Shown piece after piece: positions 8,018-17,191 of a stretch of DNA of 45,732 nt (position 1 is its first letter; the number at the start of each line of letters is the position of its first letter). The position numbers and the translations under genes were made by a program. Source of the DNA: Bacteroidota bacterium (GTDB taxonomy: Bacteria > Bacteroidota > Bacteroidia > Bacteroidales > VadinHA17); contig QKGI01000095.1 in NCBI GenBank assembly GCA_003250475.1, positions 1 through 45,732 on the forward strand, read 5' to 3'. Under the pieces are notes generated by a model. The model searched no databases. It was not told the DNA's origin and saw only the letters and a list, made by a program, of their open reading frames with translations.

Positions 8018-9694
8018 ATGTCAGGTAAGAGGAGACTGCCATCGTGGCTTAGGATGGAGAGGGCAAGCGGGGAGAACTATACTCTTGTCAAGCGTCTGGT
8101 GGAGGATAACCGTCTTCACACGATATGCACATCGGGTAACTGCCCTAATATTGGTGAGTGCTGGAATTCAGGCACTGCCACCCTGATGATACTTGGTGAT
8201 ATATGTACCCGTTCATGCAAATTCTGCGGGACAAGATCAGGCAGGCCCGTGGCTCCGGACCAGGATGAGCCCGGGAGAGTGGCTCAGGCAGTGAAAACCA
8301 TGCGCCTGAAGCACTGTGTCATCACCTCCGTTGACAGGGATGACCTGCCTGACGGTGGCGCCGGTCACTGGTCTGATACTGTCAGAAAGATCAGGGAGGT
8401 GAATCGCGGGGTCACGATAGAGGCACTCATCCCTGATTTCCGGGGTAATACCGGGGATATCGACAGGGTGATAGAAGCGGCTCCTGATATTATCGCACAC
8501 AATATAGAGACTGTAAGAAGGCTTACACCGTTGATCAGGTCGGTTGCCAGATACGAGGTGAGCCTCGGCGTACTCAGGCATATTGCTGCAAGAGGAGTGA
8601 GGTCAAAATCGGGCTTGATGCTTGGCCTCGGCGAAACGGAGGAAGAGGTGATTGAAACACTGAATGACCTCCATGCTACCGGATGCAAAATAGTAACGAT
8701 AGGTCAATACCTGGCACCCAGTCTTGACCATATACAGGTCTCGGAATATGTTACACCGGAGAAGTTTGAATTTTACCGGAGAAAGGGACTTGAGATCGGT
8801 TTTGAGTTTGTGGAGAGCAGTCCACTGGTAAGGAGCTCATTCCATGCGGAGAAACATATTGTGCACAGTACTGCTGACCCGGTAGATGATACGCCGGACA
8901 CCGGTGGTAACGGTCAGGAGACCGGGCAGGAGCATCATACAGAAGCATATGCCACTGACCCCGGGCTTGACGCATCCCGGCGTGAGACAAAAGCCGGGGT
9001 CTCTGTACCGCTTGTTATCTATGATGATCTCGGGCTGAAGGATTATAAGGAGACCTGGGAATACCAGGAGCAGTTCTTTAATGCCAAAGTGGCAGAGAAA
9101 TCCCGTACGCTGAGCCCTGCAGAAAAGACTCCTGACCGCCTCATCTTTGTTGAACATAACCATGTATATACCCTGGGAAAAAGTGGTTCAGACAGGAACC
9201 TCCTGGTTGACAGTATACAGTTGAAGGCTCATAATGCCTCGTTCTACCGTATCGACAGGGGGGGAGACATAACCTATCATGGCCCCGGCCAGCTTGTAGG
9301 GTATCCGATATTCGACCTGGAGGGACTGAAACTAGGGTTACGGGAATATATTCATCTGCTTGAAGAAGCAATTATCAGGGGCGTTTCCGTTTATGGAGTA
9401 ACGGGAAGCCGCCTGGAGGGGGCCACCGGTGTCTGGATAAAGCCCGGAGACAACACCCCTGCAAGAAAAATTTGTGCTATCGGCGTCAGGGCATCGAAGT
9501 TTGTGACTATGCACGGCTTTGCTCTTAATGTCAGCACAGACCTCTCTTATTTCAGCCATATTAACCCCTGCGGCTTTGTCGACAAAGGTGTGACAAGCAT
9601 TGAGAAGGAGACGGGGAGAAGGGTAAGCATGGATGATATTAAGAACACGATGAGTAAAACCATGAGGGAGGTCTTCGGATATGATTATTATTAA
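8018..9694 (+). CDS. lipA-lipB: Fused lipoyl synthase / lipoyl(octanoyl) transferase (LipA-LipB)
   Basis: One 558-residue frame joins both steps of lipoate assembly. Residues 1-280 are a radical-SAM lipoyl synthase: auxiliary-cluster cysteines 37, 42, 48 (CTSGNCPNIGEC), radical-SAM cysteines 63, 67, 70 (CTRSCKFC) and a terminal RSSF at 272-275 where most LipA proteins have RSSY. Residues about 282-328 are a polar linker with no recognisable fold. Residues 330-558 are an octanoyltransferase: RGGDITYHGPGQ (414-425), catalytic Lys484 in ARKICAIGV and catalytic Cys518 in NPCG. LipB moves octanoyl from ACP to the carrier domain and LipA adds two sulfurs, so the fusion places the second enzyme first. 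recJ follows after 11 bases. Confidence 0.95.
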   Translation: MSGKRRLPSWLRMERASGENYTLVKRLVEDNRLHTICTSGNCPNIGECWNSGTATLMILGDICTRSCKFCGTRSGRPVAPDQDEPGRVAQAVKTMRLKHCVITSVDRDDLPDGGAGHWSDTVRKIREVNRGVTIEALIPDFRGNTGDIDRVIEAAPDIIAHNIETVRRLTPLIRSVARYEVSLGVLRHIAARGVRSKSGLMLGLGETEEEVIETLNDLHATGCKIVTIGQYLAPSLDHIQVSEYVTPEKFEFYRRKGLEIGFEFVESSPLVRSSFHAEKHIVHSTADPVDDTPDTGGNGQETGQEHHTEAYATDPGLDASRRETKAGVSVPLVIYDDLGLKDYKETWEYQEQFFNAKVAEKSRTLSPAEKTPDRLIFVEHNHVYTLGKSGSDRNLLVDSIQLKAHNASFYRIDRGGDITYHGPGQLVGYPIFDLEGLKLGLREYIHLLEEAIIRGVSVYGVTGSRLEGATGVWIKPGDNTPARKICAIGVRASKFVTMHGFALNVSTDLSYFSHINPCGFVDKGVTSIEKETGRRVSMDDIKNTMSKTMREVFGYDYY

Positions 9695-9705
9695 AATGAA
9701 ATATA

Positions 9706-11415
9706 ATGGAAAAAAGGTGGCTCTTGAAAGGGAGAGGCGACGAACGTGTCGTTTCATCCCTGGCGACAGAGATGAAGGTGCCTTCCGCTGTCGCCAACCT
9801 GATGGTACAACGGGGCATCACATCAAAAAGCCAGGCTGAAGAATTTTTTAACCCTACACTCAGCTCCCTGCATGATCCCTTCCTGATGAAGGACATGACA
9901 CGGGCTGTTGACAGGATTACCACAGCAATATCCCGTAATGAGAAGATTCTTGTTTACGGCGATTATGATGTCGACGGCACCACTTCAGTGGCAATGCTTT
10001 ATGCTTTCCTCAGGGAGCGGCATCCGAACCTTCTCTACTATATCCCCGACAGATACCATGAGGGCTACGGGCTTTCACTCAAGGGGATTGACTTTGCAGG
10101 TGCTGAGAACTGCAGGCTGATCATCGCCCTCGACTGTGGCATCAAATCGGTGGATAAGGTCAAGTATGCGCGGTCAAAAGGGATTGATATCATCATATGT
10201 GATCACCACCTGCCGGGTGATGAGATCCCTGCCGCGACAGCAGTACTCGACCCCAAACAGCCCGGGTGCAGTTATCCCTACAAGGAGCTGTCGGGCTGCG
10301 GGGTGGGCTTCAAGCTCATGCAGGCCATATGTAAGGTGCAGAACATACCCTTTGAAAGGATCATACCCTATCTTGATCTCGTTGCAGTAAGTATAGGTTC
10401 AGACATCGTTCCCATGAACGGGGAGAACAGGGTATTGGCCTATTTCGGGCTGAAACAGCTTAACGAATCCCCCAGGCTGGGCTTCCAGAAAATTATTGAG
10501 AAGGCTAAAATACGTATGCCACTGGCTATCGAAGATATTGTCTTCAGGATCGGCCCGCGTATTAATGCCGCAGGAAGGATGGAGTCAGGCAGCAAGGCAG
10601 TGGAACTGCTTGTATCCCGGGATCCCATGGACGCACTTACTATCTGTGACGCCATTGACCGCAGTAATGATGACCGCAGGAAAAAAGACAGTGAGATAAC
10701 CTCGGAAGCCAGGAGGATGGTAAGTGAGGATAACAGGATGGGTAATGCGCGTACGACTGTCCTCTTCCAGCAGGGGTGGCACAAGGGAGTTATCGGTATC
10801 GTCGCATCACGGCTGATAGAGACATATTACAGACCCACTGTGATACTTACCGAATCAAAGGACGGGTTTGCTACGGGCTCGGCACGCAGCGTACCGGGAT
10901 ATGATCTCTACCAGGCTATTGAGTCGTGCTCCGACCTGCTGGAGAGCTTCGGCGGTCATATGTTTGCTGCAGGACTGACATTGAAGCAGGAGAATCTTCA
11001 GCAGTTCCGCGAACGCTTTGAGAAATTTGTCAGCGAGACGATAAAGGAGGAACACCTCGTTCCCTCTATAAACATAGATGAGGAGATCCCTGTTGAGGAT
11101 GTCGGGCCGGAACTGTTTAAGAATATAGACCGCTTTCAGCCTTTTGGTCCCGAGAATATGGCACCGGTATTTGTCTCGAGACAGGTCAAGACACTCTCCT
11201 GTCAGCCTGTGGGTAATAACGGGATGCACCTGAAACTCAGTTTTGCCCGTCAGAATGCCGATCCGATAGGAGCCATAGCCTTCGGGCAGGCCGATATGAT
11301 AGAGCTGTTCCGTGAGTCGGGCGGTATAGTTGATATAGCCTACTCGGTTGAACTTAACGAGTTCAGGGGAAAAACCTCCGTACAGCTGAATATTAAGGAT
11401 ATCAAGGCTGGATGA
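9706..11415 (+). CDS. recJ: Single-stranded-DNA-specific exonuclease RecJ
   Basis: RecJ degrades single-stranded DNA 5' to 3' in recombination and mismatch repair. The 569-residue product has the DHH-phosphoesterase motifs VYGDYDVDGTTS (83-94), LDCGIKS and CDHHLP (165-170), then a DHHA1 domain with GSARSVPGYDLYQAI and GGHMFAAG, and a C-terminal OB-fold ending NEFRGKTSVQLNIKDI. Length is typical. The ATG at 9706 lies 11 bases after lipAB, so the two genes are likely co-transcribed. No terminator is obvious after the stop. Confidence 0.96.
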   Translation: MEKRWLLKGRGDERVVSSLATEMKVPSAVANLMVQRGITSKSQAEEFFNPTLSSLHDPFLMKDMTRAVDRITTAISRNEKILVYGDYDVDGTTSVAMLYAFLRERHPNLLYYIPDRYHEGYGLSLKGIDFAGAENCRLIIALDCGIKSVDKVKYARSKGIDIIICDHHLPGDEIPAATAVLDPKQPGCSYPYKELSGCGVGFKLMQAICKVQNIPFERIIPYLDLVAVSIGSDIVPMNGENRVLAYFGLKQLNESPRLGFQKIIEKAKIRMPLAIEDIVFRIGPRINAAGRMESGSKAVELLVSRDPMDALTICDAIDRSNDDRRKKDSEITSEARRMVSEDNRMGNARTTVLFQQGWHKGVIGIVASRLIETYYRPTVILTESKDGFATGSARSVPGYDLYQAIESCSDLLESFGGHMFAAGLTLKQENLQQFRERFEKFVSETIKEEHLVPSINIDEEIPVEDVGPELFKNIDRFQPFGPENMAPVFVSRQVKTLSCQPVGNNGMHLKLSFARQNADPIGAIAFGQADMIELFRESGGIVDIAYSVELNEFRGKTSVQLNIKDIKAG

Positions 11416-11535
11416 TGAGAGACACTTCGTCTGCCGGCTGCCGCGGGAACTGACTTCCGGTGGTTGCTATACCATGTTACGTGCCGGTAACCCTCATTAT
11501 GGTTTCCGGTCTGCTGTAGCTTTTATATCCTTGCA

Positions 11536-11567
11536 CTTGACTTTTACACCGTACTGTCATAAATTTG
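11536..11567 (+). promoter_or_regulatory. Promoter for the outer-membrane protein pair
   Basis: TAAATTTG (11560-11567) matches TAnnTTTG exactly. CTTG (11536-11539) lies 20 bases upstream, one mismatch from TTTG. The leader to the ATG at 11588 would be under 20 bases and shows no Shine-Dalgarno site. Confidence 0.55.
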
Positions 11568-11587
11568 ATATGTAATTATGTCTCATT

Positions 11588-12394
11588 ATGATGCTGCGGT
11601 GGAATGCGGTATTATTTCTTTATTTTGTCATTGCACCAGTACTTCGTGCAGGTGAACCCCTTTATATCCCCCATGGGGCTGCCGAAGCCGGAATGGCCTA
11701 CGCGGTGACAGCCACGCCAGGCCACTGGAGTTGTTTCAATAACCAGGCATTAATGACCTCCGCCTCAGGAGTCACTGTTTCGGCTGCCATCGAGACGCGC
11801 TTTCTGATGCCGGCCCTCTCGTCTAAAGGCTTGAGTGCAGTCATCGCCCACGGAAGAGTACCGTTGGGGGTCACTGCCGTACATTACGGCAACGCCGATT
11901 ATTATAGAATAATGACTGGACTGGGAAGTGCGGTCTCGCTCTCCGGAGGAGTGTCACTGGGGGTCCAGGCTGACTATATTACCGAAAGGGCCTCCGGTGA
12001 TTATCGCGACGTATCGCACCTTACCTTTGAAGCAGGAATGGTATGTGCCCTCTCTTCATCTGTCACTTTAGGCCTGCATATATTCAATCCGCTTACAGCA
12101 CTGAATTCACTGCCCTCTTCAATTGACGCAGGTCTGCAATGGGAGCGCACAGAAGAGCTTCTGCTGACGTTAAGCTGCTCCAAGACGACCAGTGAACCTG
12201 TCTCAATTCAATGCGGAATGAGCTGGGATGTGGCCGGGCACCTGACACTCAGGTCAGGCTATATGACTTCACCCTCCTCCTTTGCCCTGGGCCTGGGCTG
12301 GGAGACAGGTCCCCTGAAGACAGATTTAGGATTTATCGTAAACAGCATAACCGGGGTAACATCTGCCCTGACATTCATATGGACTATAAAATGA
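11588..12394 (+). CDS. PorV/PorQ-like outer-membrane beta-barrel protein, uncharacterised
   Basis: The 268-residue product starts with a hydrophobic signal peptide (about 1-22, MMLRWNAVLFLYFVIAPVLRAG), then GAAEAGMAYAVTATPGHWSCFNNQA. This resembles the N-terminal signature of PorV/PorQ-like barrels in Bacteroidota (a GMG-type turn, then SxFxNQA). The rest alternates short amphipathic strands and turns and ends in an aromatic strand (SALTFIWTIK), as expected for an outer-membrane barrel. Its stop overlaps the next start by 4 bases (ATGA), so the two products are translationally coupled and may act together. The role is unknown; a type IX secretion link is only suggested by the family resemblance. 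Confidence 0.65.
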   Translation: MMLRWNAVLFLYFVIAPVLRAGEPLYIPHGAAEAGMAYAVTATPGHWSCFNNQALMTSASGVTVSAAIETRFLMPALSSKGLSAVIAHGRVPLGVTAVHYGNADYYRIMTGLGSAVSLSGGVSLGVQADYITERASGDYRDVSHLTFEAGMVCALSSSVTLGLHIFNPLTALNSLPSSIDAGLQWERTEELLLTLSCSKTTSEPVSIQCGMSWDVAGHLTLRSGYMTSPSSFALGLGWETGPLKTDLGFIVNSITGVTSALTFIWTIK

Positions 12395-14343
12395 TAAGAT
12401 ATCTCATTTTATCCTCTGTTATGTTGGGGATATGTGTGGCTGGCCGTTGCCAGGAACAGGAAAGCAGCATTGAAGATGCCGTGGAGGAGATATTGGCAAC
12501 CAACGGAGACTATGACCCTGCAGTACTACTGGAGCAACTGTCCGACCTGAAGGAGTGCCCTGTACATATCAACTACGGGGATGAAAAGGAGAATGCCCGG
12601 CTCTTCTTCCTTACAGAGTTTCAGGTTATGGTACTGACTGATCATGTCAGACGTAACGGTAACGTGGTTTCTCTGTACGAACTGGCACTGCTTCCTGCCT
12701 TTGACCGGAGCACGGTTATGCTTATGGCTCCGTACATCTCCCTTCAGCCCTCCGGGGGGAGTGATGACAAGAGATATGGCAGAACCATGATTACGATGAC
12801 AGCATCATCCAGGTTTAATACGGCAGACACTGATGAACCGGGGGCACGCACCTTACTTAAGGTCAGGCATGACGGCAACCGGATCAGTTACGGCATCACC
12901 GCGGAGAATGACCCGGGAGAACCGTTCACTTTCAGGAAGGCAATGGGACCTGATTTTCTCTCCGGGTATGTGATGTTCCAGGGTAAAGGATTGATCAGTA
13001 GTGTCATAATAGGCGACTACTGGCTCAGGGCAGGAGAGGGATTGCTTTTCAACGGCAGTGCGTTGCAGGGTTCATCTCTCAGTTCACCCTCCTTCATGGC
13101 AGGCAGGAACATCGCCTCACCATATTCATCATCAGCTGAAACAGGCTTCTTCAGGGGTATCTGTCTTACGGCAACACACGATGATTACCATGCAGTATTC
13201 TTTTTCTCATACAGGTTGATTGATGCGGGAGTGATGAACGATGCCGATGGCAGGGCCTGTGCCGTATCTCACCTTATCACCGGAGGTATTCATGTCACTG
13301 ACTATCAGCGGGAGTCGCGCGATAACCTTGGTGAGACTGTTGCCGGCTTACGTCTCTCCGGGGGAACAAACCATTACAGGGTGGGGGTTACATCCTCAGC
13401 TACATTATTTTCGCTTCCTTTTCAACCTGATATGACAGTGCCTGATAAGATTTACATGTTCACGGGTGACAGGCTCCTGAATGTAGCTGCTGATTTCAAG
13501 GCAGGCACCGGTCCCTTTCTTTTTTTTACGGAGGCAGCTGTGAGCCTTCCCGGGTCATGGGCGGCAACAGCCGGTATCAGGGCCAGACCCTCGCCGGGAG
13601 TTACATTTAACATACTGGCAAGACATCTCTCACCTCAATACTATGCATTTCATGCCGGGGCCTTCAGGACTGGATCCGGCAGCGGCAACGAAACGGGGTT
13701 GTCAGCCTCGTTGCATGTGGAGGCAGCACGCCATCTCTTTATCATAGCCGCAGCAGACCACTGCCGGATACCTTTACCCCGTTACAGATGCTCCGCACCT
13801 TCAGTGGTCAGCAGAGCTGAGATAAAGGGTGAATACAGACCGCATGAAAACCTATCCCTGAAGATCTCGTATACATGCTCCTCCAGGGAGTACGATACCG
13901 GCAGCGGGACCGGGACACCAGGATCAGAAACGAGAACAAGGAACCAGTTTGCTTTAATATTCAGCTGTTCTCCCTTATCCGGGTTGAGTCTTGTATCACG
14001 TGCCGCGGTGAGCAGTATCTCTCCCTCAGGATCACAGGGTTTTCTGCTCTGCCAGGATATCTGCCTGAGAATAAGAACAGTGCCGGTGAGACTCTGGTTC
14101 AGGTACGCCCTCTGCACCACAGATGACTATGAGAGCAGGCTCTATGCATACGAGAATGATATGCTCTCCTCTTTCAGCGTTCCGGCCATGTACGGGGAAT
14201 GTACACGTGGCAGCCTCATGATTTCATGGAAACCGTTTGGTCATGTTGAAATACGGGCAAAATATGCAATTGAAGATATGGAGGAAGATCATCAGAGGGT
14301 ATTGAAACATGAGATCAAAGGACAGATGAGAGTAGTGTTCTAG
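12391..14343 (+). CDS. Outer-membrane protein with N-terminal helix-hairpin-helix region and C-terminal barrel
   Basis: I start at the ATG at 12391, which overlaps the preceding stop as ATGA and opens with a signal peptide (MIRYLILSSVMLGICVAG). The longer frame from 12211 would run inside the upstream gene. Residues about 25-118 (VEEILATNGDYDPAVLLEQL, SLYELALLPAFDRSTVMLMAPYI) match the helix-hairpin-helix-like head of a Bacteroidota surface family in which ComEA-type repeats precede a large barrel. Residues 130-650 are rich in alternating beta strands with short turns and several EIRAKYAIEDMEE-like strands at the end. I do not recognise a biochemical function. DNA uptake or surface assembly would be guesses from the HhH head. 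Confidence 0.7.
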   Translation: MIRYLILSSVMLGICVAGRCQEQESSIEDAVEEILATNGDYDPAVLLEQLSDLKECPVHINYGDEKENARLFFLTEFQVMVLTDHVRRNGNVVSLYELALLPAFDRSTVMLMAPYISLQPSGGSDDKRYGRTMITMTASSRFNTADTDEPGARTLLKVRHDGNRISYGITAENDPGEPFTFRKAMGPDFLSGYVMFQGKGLISSVIIGDYWLRAGEGLLFNGSALQGSSLSSPSFMAGRNIASPYSSSAETGFFRGICLTATHDDYHAVFFFSYRLIDAGVMNDADGRACAVSHLITGGIHVTDYQRESRDNLGETVAGLRLSGGTNHYRVGVTSSATLFSLPFQPDMTVPDKIYMFTGDRLLNVAADFKAGTGPFLFFTEAAVSLPGSWAATAGIRARPSPGVTFNILARHLSPQYYAFHAGAFRTGSGSGNETGLSASLHVEAARHLFIIAAADHCRIPLPRYRCSAPSVVSRAEIKGEYRPHENLSLKISYTCSSREYDTGSGTGTPGSETRTRNQFALIFSCSPLSGLSLVSRAAVSSISPSGSQGFLLCQDICLRIRTVPVRLWFRYALCTTDDYESRLYAYENDMLSSFSVPAMYGECTRGSLMISWKPFGHVEIRAKYAIEDMEEDHQRVLKHEIKGQMRVVF

Positions 14344-14403
14344 GATGATTGGACATGCATGCGGAAATCACCTCATGACAGGGTGGCGGCAACAGAAACA
14401 AAC

Positions 14404-14424
14404 CCTGTTTACCGGGAAAACAGG
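14404..14424. terminator. Weak hairpin between convergent genes
   Basis: CCTGTTT (14404-14410) and AAACAGG (14418-14424) form a perfect 7-bp stem with a 7-base loop, in the 143-base gap between the barrel gene and purE. No strong T run follows on either strand, so terminator function is uncertain. Confidence 0.35.
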
Positions 14425-14486
14425 ATTACATTAAAAAGCAGTTAACCGGGTCAGGGATACCACTAAGGCTGTCCCCTGCCGGAAAC

Positions 14487-14993
14487 TCAGTTTGTCTTGA
14501 ACTTGAACCTGACGGCCCCCAGCTCCTCATTGGCCCTGACAATTTTCTGCTTCAGGCTCTCCTTGTAGGCTACCAGTTTTTCCATCACCTCCTTCTCACC
14601 TGTGGCTATCATCTGTGCTGCCAGGATGCCGGCATTAAGAGCTCCGTCGATGGCTACCGTGGCAACAGGTATACCCGGAGGCATCTGCACAATGGCCAGC
14701 AGGGCATCCATGCCGTCCAGGGAGGCTTTCACAGGGACGCCTATGACAGGTACCGTTGTCATTGCCGCTATGACACCGGGAAGATGTGCCGCCATACCTG
14801 CGCCGGCGATGATCACTTTGATGCCACGACCGGCTGCACCGCGGGCAAATGCCTCCACCTCATCAGGCGTACGGTGTGCCGAGAGAGCGTTGATCTCAAA
14901 GGGTATACCCATACTGTCAAGAAACTCTGCTGCCTTCTCCATCACCTTCAGGTCGGAGGTGCTGCCCATGATAATGCTAACTAACGGATTCAT
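14487..14993 (-). CDS. purE: N5-carboxyaminoimidazole ribonucleotide mutase
   Basis: PurE moves the carboxylate of N5-CAIR to C4 in de novo purine synthesis. From the ATG at 14991-14993 the protein is 168 residues with GSTSD (10-14), SAHRTP (38-43, catalytic His40) and GAGMAAHLPG (64-73), all class I PurE landmarks. The frame runs 23 codons further upstream, but that part has no family counterpart and covers the promoter, so the shorter start is preferred. It is divergent from hpt, another purine gene, with promoter cores interleaved in the 80-base gap. purK is not in the window. Confidence 0.96.
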   Translation of the reverse strand: MNPLVSIIMGSTSDLKVMEKAAEFLDSMGIPFEINALSAHRTPDEVEAFARGAAGRGIKVIIAGAGMAAHLPGVIAAMTTVPVIGVPVKASLDGMDALLAIVQMPPGIPVATVAIDGALNAGILAAQMIATGEKEVMEKLVAYKESLKQKIVRANEELGAVRFKFKTN

Positions 14994-15014
14994 AATCTCT
15001 TTTAATGTTATATC

Positions 15015-15045
15015 ATTGCCAGGGCAAAAATAAGCTATAAATTTA
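15015..15045 (+). promoter_or_regulatory. Promoter for the hpt operon
   Basis: ATTG (15015-15018), 19 bases, then TAAATTTA (15038-15045): one mismatch each from the TTTG and TAnnTTTG consensus boxes. It overlaps the purE promoter core on the other strand. Confidence 0.45.
15025..15032 (-). promoter_or_regulatory. Candidate -7 element for purE
   Basis: TATTTTTG on the minus strand matches TAnnTTTG exactly, 31 bases before the purE ATG at 14993. No -33 TTTG is seen at the usual distance. Confidence 0.5.
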
Positions 15046-15073
15046 TAATTTAGCGGCATCAACTACCTGAACT

Positions 15074-15610
15074 ATGAAAGAGATAACAGTCCTTGACAGA
15101 GAGTTCTCGGTTTATATAACCGAAGACGAGATACAGAGCCGTGTTTCAGCGCTTGCTGAAAAACTCAATGAAGATCTGAAAGGACATGACGTACTCTTCT
15201 TCGGGATCCTTAACGGTTCCTTTCTTTTTGCTGCAGACCTCTTCAGGCAGATAACCCTTCATGCCCAGATATCCTTCATCAAGCTTGCCTCATATGAGGG
15301 TACAAGCAGCTCGGGCAAGATAAAGGAGCTGATAGGATGGAACGAAGATATTACAGGAAAAACAGTAATTGTAATTGAAGATATTGTTGATACCGGCAGC
15401 ACACTGGAGAGGATCATCGGTGAGCTGACCCTCAGAAAGGCAAGGGAGGTGAGGATATGTGCCCTTCTCTTCAAACCTGAGGCCTACCTCAAGGATATCG
15501 CAATAGACTACATAGGTTTTGAGATTCCAAACAACTTTGTGGTGGGGTATGGCCTTGATTATGATGGTTACGGCCGCAACCTGAAAGCAATTTATAAACT
15601 CACAAAATAA
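15074..15610 (+). CDS. hpt: Hypoxanthine phosphoribosyltransferase
   Basis: Hpt salvages hypoxanthine (and usually guanine) to the nucleoside monophosphate using PRPP. The 178-residue protein has the PRPP-binding signature VIVIEDIVDTGSTL (98-111), the GILNGSFLFAADL stretch near 44-56 and the flexible-loop region LASYEGTSSSGKI (71-83). It heads a tight run: adk begins 7 bases after its stop. This hpt-adk-obgE order is common in Bacteroidota. Confidence 0.95.
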   Translation: MKEITVLDREFSVYITEDEIQSRVSALAEKLNEDLKGHDVLFFGILNGSFLFAADLFRQITLHAQISFIKLASYEGTSSSGKIKELIGWNEDITGKTVIVIEDIVDTGSTLERIIGELTLRKAREVRICALLFKPEAYLKDIAIDYIGFEIPNNFVVGYGLDYDGYGRNLKAIYKLTK

Positions 15611-15617
15611 TTTTCTG

Positions 15618-16193
15618 ATGATTAATGTTCTTATGTTCGGCCCTCCCGGATCAGGGAAGGGAACACAGTCGGTGACCCTCGCAGAGAAATATAACCTGCT
15701 TCATCTTTCAACGGGTGATATGCTCAGGGCGGAACTGGCTGCCGGCACCGAGCTCGGCAAAAAGATGGAAGCGATAATGGCTTCCGGGGAGCTTGTCCCC
15801 GACGATGTGGTGATAGATATGATAGCCCATAAGATTGACGCCACCACGGGTAAGGCCGGGTTTGTCTTTGACGGCTTTCCGCGAACGGTAGAACAGGCTG
15901 AGGCCCTTCAAAAGATGCTGGAAGAGAGAGAAATGAAAATTGATCTCATGCTTGTCCTGGAGGTGAACGATACCGAACTGATGGAGCGCATGAAGAAAAG
16001 AGCCCTGGTATCAGGCAGGGCAGATGATGCTGACGAGGCGGTCATCAACAATCGCATAGCAGTCTACAGTGCCAAGACCGAACCCGTCATTGACTACGGG
16101 AGAAAGGCTGGCGTCTCAAGAAGTGTTGACGGCGTGGGGTCGATAGACGAGATCTTCGACAGGCTTTGCAGACATATAGAAACAGTCATTTAA
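15618..16193 (+). CDS. adk: Adenylate kinase
   Basis: Adk equilibrates ATP + AMP with 2 ADP. The 191-residue protein is a short-LID form with P-loop GPPGSGKGTQ (8-17), the AMP-binding HLSTGDMLRAEL segment, DGFPRTVEQAEAL near 74-86 and the SGRADDADE region where long forms carry the zinc-binding LID. It has no LID cysteine cluster. It sits 7 bases after hpt and 3 bases before obgE. Confidence 0.96.
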   Translation: MINVLMFGPPGSGKGTQSVTLAEKYNLLHLSTGDMLRAELAAGTELGKKMEAIMASGELVPDDVVIDMIAHKIDATTGKAGFVFDGFPRTVEQAEALQKMLEEREMKIDLMLVLEVNDTELMERMKKRALVSGRADDADEAVINNRIAVYSAKTEPVIDYGRKAGVSRSVDGVGSIDEIFDRLCRHIETVI

Positions 16194-16196
16194 CTG

Positions 16197-17189
16197 ATGA
16201 GTGAGACAAACTTTGTTGACTATGTAAAAATCTTCGGACGCTCGGGCAAGGGCGGAGCCGGGTCATCCCATCTCCGTCGCGAGAAATCGAATCCAAAGGG
16301 CGGACCTGACGGTGGAGACGGCGGAAGAGGAGGAGATGTCATACTAAAGGGTAACTCACAATTATGGACACTGCTTCACCTTAAGTTCAGCAAGCATATC
16401 TTCGCTGGGAACGGCGGCGCGGGTTCTTCCAACCAGAAGACCGGTGCCGACGGCCAGGACATAGTCATTGAAGTGCCCCTGGGTACGGTAGCCAGGGAAG
16501 AGGAATCAAACAATATTATCTTTGAGATCACTCATCACGGTGAACAGAAGGTGCTGGTGAAAGGGGGGCGCGGAGGACTGGGTAACACGCATTTTAAGTC
16601 GGCTACTTTCCAGACACCACGATTCGCTCAGCCAGGCGAACCATCGGTGGAGGGATGGTTCATACTGGAGCTTAAGGTATTGGCTGACGTGGGACTGGTC
16701 GGGTTTCCCAATGCCGGCAAGTCGACCCTGCTCTCGGTGGTCAGCGCAGCGAAGCCAAGGATAGACAACTACCCGTTCACTACCCTCACTCCCAACCTGG
16801 GTATTGTAAGCTACCGCGAGGATAAGTCATTCGTGATGGCCGATATACCCGGCATAATAGAGGGAGCGGCAGAGGGCAGGGGACTGGGCCACAGGTTCCT
16901 GAGACATATTGAGCGTAACTCGGTGCTTCTTTTTATTATCCCGGCCGATACGGATGACATAATGAATGAGTACAGGATACTGGTGGAGGAACTCAGGAAA
17001 TATAACCCCGAGCTGCTTGACAAGCGGCGCGTTCTTGCCATCTCCAAAAGCGATCTGCTTGACGAGGAGCTTACCGACGCCATCAGGCCACTGCTGCCGG
17101 GCGAGCTGCCTGCCGTTTTCATATCATCGGTCAACGGTACAGGAATAACTGTTCTTAAGGACATGCTCTGGAGAGCAATAAACAGCTGA
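16197..17189 (+). CDS. obgE: GTPase ObgE/CgtA, ribosome-assembly factor
   Basis: Obg GTPases act in 50S ribosome maturation and stress signalling. The 330-residue protein has the glycine-rich Obg fold (1-158, for example [14 protein letters not shown] and [10 protein letters not shown]) and a G domain with G1 GFPNAGKST (169-177), G3 DIPG (216-219), G4 SKSD (283-286) and G5 SSVN (310-313). G4 has Ser in place of the usual Asn of NKxD. There is no C-terminal OCT extension. PAP2 starts 2 bases after the stop. Confidence 0.96.
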   Translation: MSETNFVDYVKIFGRSGKGGAGSSHLRREKSNPKGGPDGGDGGRGGDVILKGNSQLWTLLHLKFSKHIFAGNGGAGSSNQKTGADGQDIVIEVPLGTVAREEESNNIIFEITHHGEQKVLVKGGRGGLGNTHFKSATFQTPRFAQPGEPSVEGWFILELKVLADVGLVGFPNAGKSTLLSVVSAAKPRIDNYPFTTLTPNLGIVSYREDKSFVMADIPGIIEGAAEGRGLGHRFLRHIERNSVLLFIIPADTDDIMNEYRILVEELRKYNPELLDKRRVLAISKSDLLDEELTDAIRPLLPGELPAVFISSVNGTGITVLKDMLWRAINS

Positions 17190-17191
17190 TT

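Noticed and set aside
12211-12390. Extra N-terminal 60 residues of the HhH-barrel frame
   Set aside because: This part overlaps the upstream gene and would bury the clear signal peptide starting at 12391.
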